From Nocardioides panacis (GTDB lineage Bacteria > Actinomycetota > Actinomycetes > Propionibacteriales > Nocardioidaceae): a stretch of DNA of 64,000 nt. Position 1 is the first letter of the stretch. Every line of letters begins with the position of its first letter. The position numbers were made by a program, and so were the translations under genes. Shown here in pieces: positions 19,770 through 28,651 of the stretch. The stretch spans positions 1,488,001 through 1,552,000 of the forward strand of contig NZ_CP077062.1 in NCBI RefSeq assembly GCF_019039255.1, given 5' to 3'. The notes below the pieces were generated by a model, which worked only from the letters and a program-made list of their open reading frames with translations, searched no databases and was not told the DNA's origin.

Positions 19770-21042
19770 ATGACGAGACGCGTCCGCTGCGCCCGTTTCT
19801 ACCAGCTCGCCGGGCTGGCGATGGCGCTGGTCCTCGCGGTGCCTGCTCTGGGTTCGGCTGCGACCGCGGGGACCGCCTCCGGGTCGACGGGACCGACGAC
19901 GCCGGCGAAGACCGTCGTCAGCATCACGTTCGACGACGGACAGGCCACCCAGTACTCGACGCTCCCGGTCCTGCGATCACACGCGATGGCCGGAACCTTC
20001 TATGTGAACTCAGGAATGGTGGGCAGCAGCAGCTTCTACATGGGATGGCAGCAGCTCTACCAGCTGGCCAACGCCGGCAACGAGATCGGCGGTCACACCT
20101 CGCACCACGCAGTCCTCGACCAGGTCAGTGAGCAGACCGCCGTCAAGGAGGTGTGTGACGACCGGGCGCACTTGATCCGGGAGGGCTTCGCTCCTGTGAC
20201 GTCCTTCGCCTATCCCACCGCTGCGGTACCACGGAGCACGTCGATGGTGAGGTCGTGCGGCTACAGCAGCGCGAGGGGGGTGGGCCAGGCAGCGGGGCAG
20301 TACTGGGAGAACATGCCGCCCGTCGACGCGTACAAGCTGCGCACCCCGCAGGAAGCCAGGATCGACACGAACGTCCAGGACCTCGAGCGGGTCGTCACCA
20401 ACGCTGAGCAGCAGAACGGTACGCGCTGGGTGATCCTAGTGTTCCACGGCATCTGTGACAGCTCGTGCACCTCGCAGGAGTCGACCACGTCGTCGCGCTT
20501 CGAGCAGCTCGTGGCGTGGCTGGACGCCCAGCGATCCGCGGGCAAGCTCGAGGTGCGCACCGTCGGGGACGTCATCGCGAACGGCTCGCAGGCATCCTCG
20601 GCCCCACCGCACACGAAGGTCGCGTGCACACCGTCGCCGTGCTCGGACCCCAGGTCTGGCCCGAGCGGTGTCCGGATCAGCATGCATGTCACCGGCGGGG
20701 CCGGCCCTGCTGCCACGTACTACACGACCGACGGGACGGACCCGAAGACCAGCGCCTCCTGGCAGCGCTACGTTCATCCGTTCGTCGTCTCGGGATCGAC
20801 GACGCTCAGGTTCTACTCCAGGGATGCGGCCAGCCACTCCGAGACGGCTCGGACACAGCGCATCCACGCGGTCCTCACGGACGTGGCTGGTGGCGAGGGA
20901 CCGGGCCAGACTCTCGGCGTCACCCCCCGCTCGACGCATCGTCGCAGGCACCTCTTTCGCGTTGCTCGTGGTGACCGTCCTCGGAGGCACGGGTCTGCTG
21001 TGGAGAAACGCTGCTCGCGGTCGCCTGCAGCCGAGACGATGA
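19770..21042 (+). pseudogene. Polysaccharide deacetylase with C-terminal chitobiase-like domain and membrane anchor; frameshifted
   Basis: A signal peptide (residues 1-33) precedes a NodB-type deacetylase domain: SITFDDGQAT with the catalytic D55-D56, GGHTSHHAVL with the metal histidines, and FAYPTAAV. A chitobiase C-terminal-like segment (ATYYTTDGTDPKTS...TLRFYSRDAA) follows. The frame then breaks at the six-C run 20933-20938. With five C it continues ARRIVAGTSFALLVVTVLGG as a membrane helix and stops at 21042, overlapping the next ATG (ATGA). As printed, the frame instead runs straight into the next gene, giving a false 788-residue fusion. It would trim N-acetyl groups from the exported polysaccharide at the cell surface. 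Confidence 0.78.
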
Positions 21043-22136
21043 GGCGGAGAGCGATGCGGGTGGTCGGTGCCGCTCGCTCTCAGTGTGCTCACTGGTCCCT
21101 TGACCGGAGGGTCGCCTACGGTGGGCTGTCGGCCGTGGCGGTCATGGCGCTTGCTCTGCTGGTGACAGCCACGCTGGCGTACATCCGCCTTCCGCCACCG
21201 TCAGGGCAGGGGGCGGAGTCGGAGCACCCGTCGGGCTTCCCACCTCCTCCGCCGTCCGGCTACTTCTCCACCCTTCCACCGGGGTCGTGGTCACAGCTAC
21301 CAAGGGATGCGAGATGCGCGCAGCGAGTGCATGCATCGACGTGGGAGCCACGACCCGACAACTACGGACCGAACCACACGATGCCGCCGCGACACGTGAT
21401 CCACACCTCGTTGGTCACGCTGCCGCGAGACCGCAGCTACGCGGCGAAGTGGTACAGCTGGCTGCTTCCCCGCGTGACCGGGGCCCACAGGGGAACGACC
21501 GACCAGAACATCCAGTGGGCCGCGTGCAAGTGGGGAGTCTCGGACAACCTGCTGCGCGCCATCGCGGTGCACGAGTCGACATGGACCCAGTACGACACCT
21601 ATCGATCGGGTCGATGCGTCCTGAAGATGGGTTGCGGAGACTTGATCACGCAGCCAACCGCAGCGAGCCGGAGGTACTGTGCGTTCATCAGCCGAGCAGG
21701 CCATGACTACGAGCGGGACTACGGGCGAGGACGCTGCCCTGCGACGTTCTCGATCGTCGGTGTGAAGTCGTGGCAGGACCCCACGTGGGGAGCCATGCCG
21801 CACAACCAGAACGGCACCTTCCCGTTCAACCGTGACTCCACTGCGTTCGCCCTCGACTATCTGGGCTCGTTCCTCCGCGGTTGCTATGAGGGATGGGTCC
21901 CGTGGCTGGCCAACACCGGTGACCACAGCTACGCGGCCGGCGACATCTGGGGCTGCGTCGGCGCCTGGTACGCAGGAGCGTGGAGGTCCGCTCAGGCCGC
22001 GACGTACATCGGCCTCGTGAGGGGGGACCTGCACCGCCGCTCCTGGCTGGAACCGACTTTCGCCCGTCAGGCTCCCCCCTGCTCCGCCGCGTTCGGCTGC
22101 CCGCTTTCCCGAGTGGTGCGGGGACGGTCGGACTGA
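21039..22136 (+). CDS. Membrane-anchored extracellular lysozyme-fold-like protein, copy 2
   Basis: This 365-residue protein has one N-terminal helix (about residues 26-48), a Pro/Ser linker, and a Cys-rich external domain. NLLRAIAVHESTWTQYD (E179) resembles the helix-Glu of lytic transglycosylases. It lies between NIQWAACKWG and FNRDSTAFALDY, the latter like the C-terminal lysozyme-fold motif. At least eight cysteines suggest disulfides. I do not recognise an established family name. A glycosidase or lyase acting on the island's polysaccharide or on peptidoglycan is inference. The ATG at 21039 overlaps the restored stop of the deacetylase. It is paralogous to the gene at 18703. Confidence 0.7.
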   Translation: MRRRAMRVVGAARSQCAHWSLDRRVAYGGLSAVAVMALALLVTATLAYIRLPPPSGQGAESEHPSGFPPPPPSGYFSTLPPGSWSQLPRDARCAQRVHASTWEPRPDNYGPNHTMPPRHVIHTSLVTLPRDRSYAAKWYSWLLPRVTGAHRGTTDQNIQWAACKWGVSDNLLRAIAVHESTWTQYDTYRSGRCVLKMGCGDLITQPTAASRRYCAFISRAGHDYERDYGRGRCPATFSIVGVKSWQDPTWGAMPHNQNGTFPFNRDSTAFALDYLGSFLRGCYEGWVPWLANTGDHSYAAGDIWGCVGAWYAGAWRSAQAATYIGLVRGDLHRRSWLEPTFARQAPPCSAAFGCPLSRVVRGRSD

Positions 22137-22367
22137 GCAACGAGCAGGTGCTCGCGCAGCAAGGCGTTCCTCCCTGGCGGTGGCCGCGTTCTGCGCGGCT
22201 CCTGCGTGCCATCGTGAGGCACCGCTGCGTGCGTGTCTTTTGACGGCATACCCGCAGGTCAAGCCGTCGCGAGGCTCATACCGGTTACGTCTGATTTGCC
22301 AGGTAAAATATATCTACGCTAGATTTGGGGAGCCCTCGGGGGAAACCGATTCACACCGGAGGCATCC
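22137..22367. other. Intergenic region with AT-rich promoter
   Basis: About 230 bases without a gene. The left part is GC-rich; the right part, 22295-22330, is strikingly AT-rich for this genome and contains the promoter listed separately. No terminator with a T-run is visible after the preceding gene. Confidence 0.55.
22296..22325 (+). promoter_or_regulatory. Sigma-70-type promoter for the beta-helix gene
   Basis: TTGCCA (22296-22301) and TAGATT (22320-22325) are separated by 18 bases, close to the actinobacterial housekeeping consensus TTGAC(A)/TA-n3-T. The spacer is AT-rich (AAAATATATC). Transcription would start near 22332, about 36 bases before the GTG, with GGAGG in between. Confidence 0.6.
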
Positions 22368-24311
22368 GTGCCGAAGACCCCAAAGACCCTTGCTCTGTTA
22401 AGCCTCGCAGGCGTGGTGATGCTCGCCCTCGTCTCCTCGCTGGGGCTCACGACTGCCAGCGCGACGACCACGATTCTGAACCGCTCGCTGGAGCAGGCGG
22501 GGCAGACCGCCGCGCCGGACTGTTGGCGGCAGGACGGTTACGGCACGAACAGCTCACGCTTCGCGCGAACGTCTGACGCGCACTCCGGCTCCTGGGCCGG
22601 GAACGTGACGATCTCCTCGTACACATCGGGTGCCCGGCGGCTGGTCGTCGACAGGGCCGACCGGTGCTCCCTGAACGTGACGCCGGGTCAGCGGTACACG
22701 GTCAGCGGCTGGTCCAAGCTCACCGGGACCGCGCAGTGGGTCTTGTTCACCCGCAACGCCACCACCGGTGCTTGGAGCTGGCAGGAGAGCGGCACGTTCG
22801 CCCCCGCGAGCAATGGATGGTCCCACTCGGCCTATACCTCCAAGCCGATCCCGGCGGGCGTCGACCGGGTCAGCTTCGGGCTCGCACTGCAGTCGAAGGG
22901 CAGTCTGACCGTCGACGACATGGACTTCGCACGGGCCGGCTCGACGCCGACACCGACAGCGACAGGCACACCGACCGCGACGGCCACACCGAGCCCGACC
23001 GGCCATACCTGGTACGTCTCCCGGCGCGGCAGCAACGCGGACGGGAAGTCGTGGTCGAGCGCGTGGAGCGAGCTGTCGGCCATCAATTGGGCTGCGGTCC
23101 AGCCTGGTGACACTGTGCTGATCGACGGCGGCTCGAGCCGCTGCGCCAGCGCCTACGACTTCACCACGACCCGCCCAGGTGTCTCCTGCGGCATGACCTA
23201 CTCGACGACGCTGACGGTCGGGCGCTCCGGCACCTCGGCGGCTCCCGTCACCATCCGTCGGGCCACGGAGCCGGGACGCGACGGGACCGTCGTGCTGTTC
23301 GGCGGTCGTGACGTCCCACTGCCCTACTGCCACCAGTCGTCCTACACTGCACCCGCCGGCCGCAGCCGGTTGGTCGACCTCAACGGGCAGTCCTACGTCA
23401 CCCTCGACGGCGTCGCCCGGTCGGGCATCATGGCATACGGCGCGCAGAACGGCGTCGCCTTCGGGTCCGACAGTGCGAACCACATCACGCTGCGCAACCT
23501 CGAGATCTTCGACAACGGCGTTCCTACCACGATCTCCAACGGCTACAACTCCGACGGGGAGAACATCACCCTGCGCGGCCACCACCTGACCTTCGACCGC
23601 TTGCTGGTGCACGACGGTGGCCAGGACGACTTCCAGGACCAGACCCACGCGAACGGCACTCTGCACGACCTGACGTTCCAGAACTCGTGGATCTATTTCG
23701 CGCGGGAGAACCCGCAGTACCCCGGTTACTCGTTCAACGAGCCCCAGTCGACCGGCTGCACGCACGCCGACGGTATCCAGATCTACTCGGGCGGCCAGCA
23801 GTCCGCGATCACGGTCGACCACATGCTCTTCGGTCCGGGCGGCAACCAGGGCTTCTACCCGGGCGACAGCGGCACCGGAGCGAAGTACGACAACGTGTCG
23901 ATCACCAACACGCTGTTCCTGGCCTCCGCCTCGCACAACGTGATGACGGATCTCGCGGTCAGCGGCTGGACGATGGACCACAACACCATCTACGCCCCCC
24001 AGGGTGGCTCCGAAGTGCCGGCGAACGGACCGATGAGGCTCACCAACACCATCAAGTACGGTGGCTACTGGAGTGCTCCAGGCGGGACCTGGACAGCGTC
24101 GGGGAACGTCTCGTACGGGGGCGACCCGATCCCTGGAAGCACGTCCACGAACCCGGGCTTCGTGGGACCGATGCCCACGTCGAGCCCGCCGCGCTTCTCG
24201 CAGCTCCGGGCGTCCAACTTCACGCCCACCTGCGCGGCCTGCTCCACGGCTGGTGCCCCGCTGCACAAGGTCGGAGACATCCTGAGCCGGATCGACGCCC
24301 TCAACCAGTGA
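22368..24311 (+). CDS. Secreted right-handed beta-helix protein with N-terminal carbohydrate-binding-like domain
   Basis: The 647-residue exported protein has a signal peptide (residues 1-32). A beta-sandwich domain follows (residues about 35-190, in the style of CBM/cell-surface domains: TPGQRYTVSGWSKLTG, VDRVSFGLAL). A Thr/Pro-rich linker near 193-213 leads into a parallel beta-helix from about residue 215, starting TWYVSRRGSNADGKSWSSAW and repeating NITLRGHHLTFDRLLVHDGG-type coils. Such proteins are commonly polysaccharide lyases or epimerases. Catalytic residues are not identifiable by eye. The GTG start has GGAGG 5 bases upstream and a clear promoter of its own. It probably trims or modifies the exported polysaccharide. 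Confidence 0.78.
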   Translation: MPKTPKTLALLSLAGVVMLALVSSLGLTTASATTTILNRSLEQAGQTAAPDCWRQDGYGTNSSRFARTSDAHSGSWAGNVTISSYTSGARRLVVDRADRCSLNVTPGQRYTVSGWSKLTGTAQWVLFTRNATTGAWSWQESGTFAPASNGWSHSAYTSKPIPAGVDRVSFGLALQSKGSLTVDDMDFARAGSTPTPTATGTPTATATPSPTGHTWYVSRRGSNADGKSWSSAWSELSAINWAAVQPGDTVLIDGGSSRCASAYDFTTTRPGVSCGMTYSTTLTVGRSGTSAAPVTIRRATEPGRDGTVVLFGGRDVPLPYCHQSSYTAPAGRSRLVDLNGQSYVTLDGVARSGIMAYGAQNGVAFGSDSANHITLRNLEIFDNGVPTTISNGYNSDGENITLRGHHLTFDRLLVHDGGQDDFQDQTHANGTLHDLTFQNSWIYFARENPQYPGYSFNEPQSTGCTHADGIQIYSGGQQSAITVDHMLFGPGGNQGFYPGDSGTGAKYDNVSITNTLFLASASHNVMTDLAVSGWTMDHNTIYAPQGGSEVPANGPMRLTNTIKYGGYWSAPGGTWTASGNVSYGGDPIPGSTSTNPGFVGPMPTSSPPRFSQLRASNFTPTCAACSTAGAPLHKVGDILSRIDALNQ

Positions 24312-24377
24312 GCGGGGGAGCCCTGGTCGCTTCACGCGGGACGGGTCAGTCTGTGCATAGCGGAAGCTGGACAGGGT

Positions 24378-25118
24378 CTACGCGCTCGCGTTCGTGGCTT
24401 CCCGCGCGACCTTGTGCTCGTTCGAGCACCGCACGGCCTCGAGGAGCGGCGCGTCCGCGATGCCCTTCAGGATCTCGATGTTCGGCATCACACAGTGTCC
24501 GCCGATGACGCCCGGGAAGAACTTCACGGGCGGAAGGTAGCCGACCTGCTCATAGAACGCGACGACCTCGTCGTAGTCGACACCAACGGCCTCGCAATAC
24601 CGCTCGACCTCCTGTGACCAAGCGATCAGCACACCGAAGTACGTCGTCTCGGTGAGCTTCGCAAGCTCGCTGGCTTCGGGCGAGGACAGGACGGTCGTCC
24701 CCATGCCGAGCGACTCGAAGTGCTGCGTCGCGAGATCTCCCGCGTCGGCGTCGATCGGACCGATGAACTTGTCGTAGTACGTCAGGTCCTCAAGCATCCG
24801 AGCGTGTTTTCCGCGGATCGGACTGTGGACGGTTCGTCCGCCGGTCCGCCCGTGGACGGCCCGAGTCGTTCCGACCCCCACCGTGCTGTTGATCACCGTC
24901 AGCTCCGGGCGCAGGCGGTCCACGTAGCGAGCGGTCTCGCCGACGAAGTCGTCGATCTCGAACGGTATGCACACGTGCATGACCCCGACAGTGCCGGGCC
25001 GCGGCAGCTCACCCGGGGCGACGTCGATGCCGAGCACGTCGGCCTCTGTCTGCCCGATCAGCTCGTAGAGAGGTCGACCGACCTCACCGAGTCCTATCAC
25101 CGCTGTCTTCTTGGCCAT
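24378..25118 (-). CDS. Short UDP-glucose/GDP-mannose dehydrogenase-like protein lacking the C-terminal domain
   Basis: The 246-residue protein has a Rossmann motif, AVIGLGEVGRPLY, at residues 6-18, then VINSTVGVGTT and SPEASELAKLTETTYFG. GVIGGHCVMPN carries C209 at the place of the catalytic Cys of nucleotide-sugar dehydrogenases. Typical enzymes are about 420-440 residues and end with a UDP-binding domain; here the protein stops soon after the Cys block. The frame ends cleanly, so this is a short form, not an obvious break. It is the last gene of the minus-strand operon and its start overlaps the GT4 gene by 35 bases. It could make uronic acids for the island or be a distinct reductase. Confidence 0.7.
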   Translation of the reverse strand: MAKKTAVIGLGEVGRPLYELIGQTEADVLGIDVAPGELPRPGTVGVMHVCIPFEIDDFVGETARYVDRLRPELTVINSTVGVGTTRAVHGRTGGRTVHSPIRGKHARMLEDLTYYDKFIGPIDADAGDLATQHFESLGMGTTVLSSPEASELAKLTETTYFGVLIAWSQEVERYCEAVGVDYDEVVAFYEQVGYLPPVKFFPGVIGGHCVMPNIEILKGIADAPLLEAVRCSNEHKVAREATNASA

Positions 25119-26400
25119 GAGTCCGCTCCTTGAGTAGGTTGCGCATCGATCTCAATCCCGTGAACCGGGTAGTGCGTGAGGCGGCGAGTCCTTCGATCAG
25201 GCTGTGGTACTGCTCGCTCTCGTGGGCCCACGAGTAGTGCTCGAGGAACGTGTCCGCGTTGCGAACCAGCGAATCGCGCAGCTCCGGATCCCGTCGGAGA
25301 GCTACGATCTTCGCGGCCAGGTCGGCGATGTCGCCGGGGCGGACGAACGCGACCATCGTCTCGTCGAAGTACGCACGAATGGTTGACGTCTCGGACGAGA
25401 TGACAGGAAGACCTAGCGCAACGTCCTCGAGCAGCTTCACCGGCAGCATGTACCGCGTGAATGGGTCCTCGACATAGGGGACGATGCCTGCTGACGCGCG
25501 CTCGAACAGCGGTCGTAGCTGCTCGACCGGCCGCATGCCCTCGAAGCGAACCGCCTGACCGAGTCCGCGCGCGTCGACGATGCCCTTGAGCCGCTCCACG
25601 TCGTCGCCCTCGCCGACGATCAGGAGCTCGATGTCGTCGTACGTCTGCCGAGCGATCTCGACGGCACGGACAGCAGTCTCGAGGCCGTGTCGACGCGAGA
25701 CCGTTCCGTGGTACAGAAGCACGAACGGTCCCGAGAGCGAAGGCTCGTTCCGTCGAGAGAAGAACCGCATGTCGGGCGTGTTCATCACGATGCTGAACTT
25801 GGTCTCGCGGTTGCCGTGACGCAGCAGGGCCTCGAGATGCGGGCGGTGCACCGCGAGCGCGCGATCGGCGAGGCGGACGCAGCATCGCTCGACGAAGGTC
25901 ACCAGCTTGATGACCAGACTGCTCTCGTCCACTCCGAACTTGGCTGCGTAGAGCTCGGGAACGAGGTCGTGCACGTCGAGCACGACCTTGGCGCCCAGCA
26001 GCTTCGGCAGCGCCGCAGCCGCGACGAGGTAGTCCGGCATCGTGTTCACCTGGACGACGTCGTACCGGTTCCGGACCTGCAGTCGCAGGGCGGCGACGGC
26101 CGCGCGCACGACGAATGCGACATCACGCTGGATGTAAGCCAGGGGACTCAGCTCGTGCTGCAGCTCGAGCGTCCCGACTGGATGGACGGTAACGCCGTCG
26201 ATCCACCGCCGCCCCCCGAGGCTCGGTGTCCAGGGGCAGATCACGTCCACGCTCATGCCGCGTGCGACGAGCGCTTCCGCCTCCCGGCGAACTCGCGTGT
26301 CCACGGGATAGTTCGTGAAGGCGATCGAGAGCACCCGGTGCTTCCGGCCAGGTGCAGACGCCGTCGCAGGGTCACCGCGGACGGACCAGCGGACCGTCAT
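25084..26400 (-). CDS. Glycosyltransferase family 4
   Basis: This 438-residue GT-B enzyme has an N-terminal acceptor domain (FTNYPVDTRVRREAEALVARG; VVQVNTMPDYLVAAAALPKLLG). The donor domain has LLYHGTVSRRHGLETAVRAV and the EX7E-like region (VPYVEDPFTRYMLPVKLLEDVALGLPVISSE) that contacts the nucleotide sugar. Cytoplasmic, it adds one sugar to the lipid-linked repeat unit. The start ATG overlaps the stop of the FemAB-like gene (ATGA), and the 3' end overlaps the dehydrogenase start by 35 bases. Sugar specificity is not readable. Confidence 0.88.
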   Translation of the reverse strand: MTVRWSVRGDPATASAPGRKHRVLSIAFTNYPVDTRVRREAEALVARGMSVDVICPWTPSLGGRRWIDGVTVHPVGTLELQHELSPLAYIQRDVAFVVRAAVAALRLQVRNRYDVVQVNTMPDYLVAAAALPKLLGAKVVLDVHDLVPELYAAKFGVDESSLVIKLVTFVERCCVRLADRALAVHRPHLEALLRHGNRETKFSIVMNTPDMRFFSRRNEPSLSGPFVLLYHGTVSRRHGLETAVRAVEIARQTYDDIELLIVGEGDDVERLKGIVDARGLGQAVRFEGMRPVEQLRPLFERASAGIVPYVEDPFTRYMLPVKLLEDVALGLPVISSETSTIRAYFDETMVAFVRPGDIADLAAKIVALRRDPELRDSLVRNADTFLEHYSWAHESEQYHSLIEGLAASRTTRFTGLRSMRNLLKERTHGQEDSGDRTR

Positions 26401-27491
26401 GCCGCGAAGTCCCGGTAGAGCAGCTCGCCGGCGAACCTACCCACGAAGGGCGGTGAGCGGCGGATGACCGTCGCCGCCAGGACGTGGCCGCGTCGAGCCG
26501 GGACGTCGTCGCCTGCCAGCGTGCTGTAGGCGAGCGACGTCTCCGCCGCTCCGAACGAACGCTTGAAGGAGCACAGGCTGTCGTGGTCTGCATCCGTCCG
26601 CCCGAAGTCCAGACGCTCGAGTCCGTGCTCGCACGCCCAGCGGATCGTGTCCATGAAGAGCAGGTTGTTCGGGCGCTTGGCCAGAAGGCGAGGGTCTGAG
26701 GCGCCGTACTTGTAGATGAGTGTCCCGTTGGAGGACAAGAACACGGCCGCGGTGGCGGGGACGCGGCCGTCGCGCACGACGACGACGAACCCGAGACCCT
26801 CCGCGAAGAGGTCCTCGAGGGCCATGATGAAGCGACGCGGCTGTGTCGGCACGCCCTGGCGCTTGCGTGTGCGTACGTGCAGGTCGAAGAACTCGCCAAG
26901 GGCACCGCCGTCGGTCCGGAACTCGACGCGCAAACCTTCGCGGCGAGCGCGCCGCTCACCCCGGGCCACCTGCGGCTTCATGCCGCTTACCACCGCCTCG
27001 TAGCCTTGTGTCAGGGAAAGCAGATGATGTCGATAGGTCGAGATCGCCTCCCGCGGGACGCCGGGGAACTCACCGCGCAGCTCGATCGAGAGTGCGTTCT
27101 GTTGCCGGAACTGGTCCAACGCGATCCTCAGCCGGTGCCACTGACTCGCGCGGGCGTCGCGTGCAAGGGGAACGACCACGTCACTGAACGGCAGTGCGAC
27201 GAGCCGGGCTCTGTTCACGCGGCCGCCGACCAGCGCCATCGGCAAGCCGGCCTCGAACCTTCCATCGCCGTCGAGGACTGCGCAGGCGATGACCTGGTAG
27301 CCGTAGACCCGTTCGAGCATCGCGAGCCAGGCTGGGTGGTGGAACGCGCAACTGCCCGAGGCGGTCTGCGCGAGGGCCGCCCAGCGCGGGTCGCGGACCG
27401 GGTCGACGACCGCGAAGCTGGACGGGGGCACGAGCGCGCGCTGCAGGGTTCTGCGGCGGGGGTGCACGAGCGACTCAACCGACATGACCAT
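26397..27491 (-). CDS. FemAB-like GNAT acyltransferase
   Basis: The roughly 362-364-residue protein has the double-GNAT architecture of FemAB/'BioF2-like' proteins. The second GNAT half shows FFDLHVRTRKRQGVPTQPRR, VVVRDGRVPATAAVFLSSNG and LLFMDTIRWACEHGLERLDF, ending with SFKRSFG. FemAB-type enzymes transfer an acyl or aminoacyl group; in exopolysaccharide loci they may add amino acids or acyl groups to sugars. The donor and acceptor here are unknown. It starts inside the ATP-grasp gene's 3' end (ATG 27491 or 27485). It shares an operon with ATP-grasp and deacetylase-like genes, suggesting a joint modification step. Confidence 0.78.
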   Translation of the reverse strand: MVMSVESLVHPRRRTLQRALVPPSSFAVVDPVRDPRWAALAQTASGSCAFHHPAWLAMLERVYGYQVIACAVLDGDGRFEAGLPMALVGGRVNRARLVALPFSDVVVPLARDARASQWHRLRIALDQFRQQNALSIELRGEFPGVPREAISTYRHHLLSLTQGYEAVVSGMKPQVARGERRARREGLRVEFRTDGGALGEFFDLHVRTRKRQGVPTQPRRFIMALEDLFAEGLGFVVVVRDGRVPATAAVFLSSNGTLIYKYGASDPRLLAKRPNNLLFMDTIRWACEHGLERLDFGRTDADHDSLCSFKRSFGAAETSLAYSTLAGDDVPARRGHVLAATVIRRSPPFVGRFAGELLYRDFAA

Positions 27492-28651
27492 GGCGGAGCC
27501 TGGAAGCGAAGATCGAGCCGAGGAGAACGGTGTCGAGCAGGCCGGGCACGGGGTCGTCCGCGGCGATGACCGCGTGCACGAGGGGGCGACGGAAGGACCG
27601 CAGGTAGTCGCGCACCGTCAGCTGCCCGGTGCGCACAGCGGATGCGGCGGCCGGGACGTCGAAGACCAGCCGCATCCAGCCGACACCCGGCCGCGCGTCG
27701 AGGGCACGGACGGGCAGTGCACACGCCATGAGCCACAACAGGTACGGGAAGTCCACGCCGGCCCTCGCACCGAGCGACTGCCAGCCCCACGCACGCGCGT
27801 TGACGTCGAGCAGCAGATTCGCGCCGGTCGTCGGGTCCCGCTTGAACTCGACCTCGACGAGTCCGGTGAGCCGCATCGCCGCCAGCAGTCGGCGTGCGTC
27901 ATCCTCGACGGTCCGGTCCTCGATCGTCTGCACGAACGTGCTGGCTCTCCCGAAGTCCAGTGGGTACTGGCGTGTACGCCGGGCAGTGAGCGAGGCGAGC
28001 ACGCGGCCGTCCCGACACAGCGCGGCAAACGAGTACTGGCCGTCGCCGGCAACGAGTTCCTGGACCATCAACGCCCTCGCTTCCATGAGCCGGCACGCAC
28101 GTTGGTAGAGCGCCGACAAGGTCACCCGGTCGTCGGCGCGCCAGCACTTCGCTGCCGTCAGCTCGTTCGGCACTGCTTTGTGGGCCGGCTTCACCACGAC
28201 GGGGAAACGCTCGACGTGGCTCAGCTGCTCGGCACTCCCGGGAAACATCGTCGCCGGCTGCGCGATCCCGGCCCGTGCTGCCACCTCGTGCATGACCCGT
28301 TTGTCGTAGGCCGCCTCCAGGACGTCCCACGGCGGGACCGTAAGGACCAGGTGCTCGGAGAGCGCCGGATGCAGGCGCGCGATCGTCGCCGCATCCTCGT
28401 CGTCCGTCGCGATCAGCGCCCATCCGGACAGCTGGTTGAGCTCGACGATTCGCAGCAGCTCGTCGTGCCGATCGGCATCGTCCCCCCCGCGGCCAGCGGG
28501 TCGCGCCCACCGTGAAGCGAGAGTACCGCGCAACCGAGTGTTCGTCGGTCTGCAGCACCCAGACGGGAACGCCGTGACGGCCCAGGCTCCTGACCACTGC
28601 GAGCGCCCTGTAAGACGCCCCGGCGACGATCGCGCCCGGACAGCTCGTCAT
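27475..28651 (-). pseudogene. ATP-grasp enzyme; frame broken at a 7-base G/C run
   Basis: The ATG at 28651 overlaps the upstream stop (ATGA) and begins MTSCPGAIVAGASYRALAVV, a pre-ATP-grasp Rossmann-like domain. The frame is lost at the C7 run 28482-28488 (G7 on the coding strand). With six G it continues RWPRGDDADRHDELLRIVEL and reaches the stop at 27475, about 391 residues. The ATP-grasp core shows VVKPAHKAVPN, LMVQELVAGDG and the Mg-binding EVEFKR...LLDVNARAW. This matches carbamoyl-phosphate-synthetase-like ATP-grasp proteins found in polysaccharide clusters; they ligate a carboxylate to an amine. The substrate is unknown. Apart from the one extra base the sequence looks functional. Confidence 0.78.

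Noticed and set aside
19770-22136. A 788-residue deacetylase-lysozyme fusion
   Set aside because: Removing one C at 20933-20938 restores a membrane helix and a stop that overlaps the next ATG; the fusion arises from the shift.
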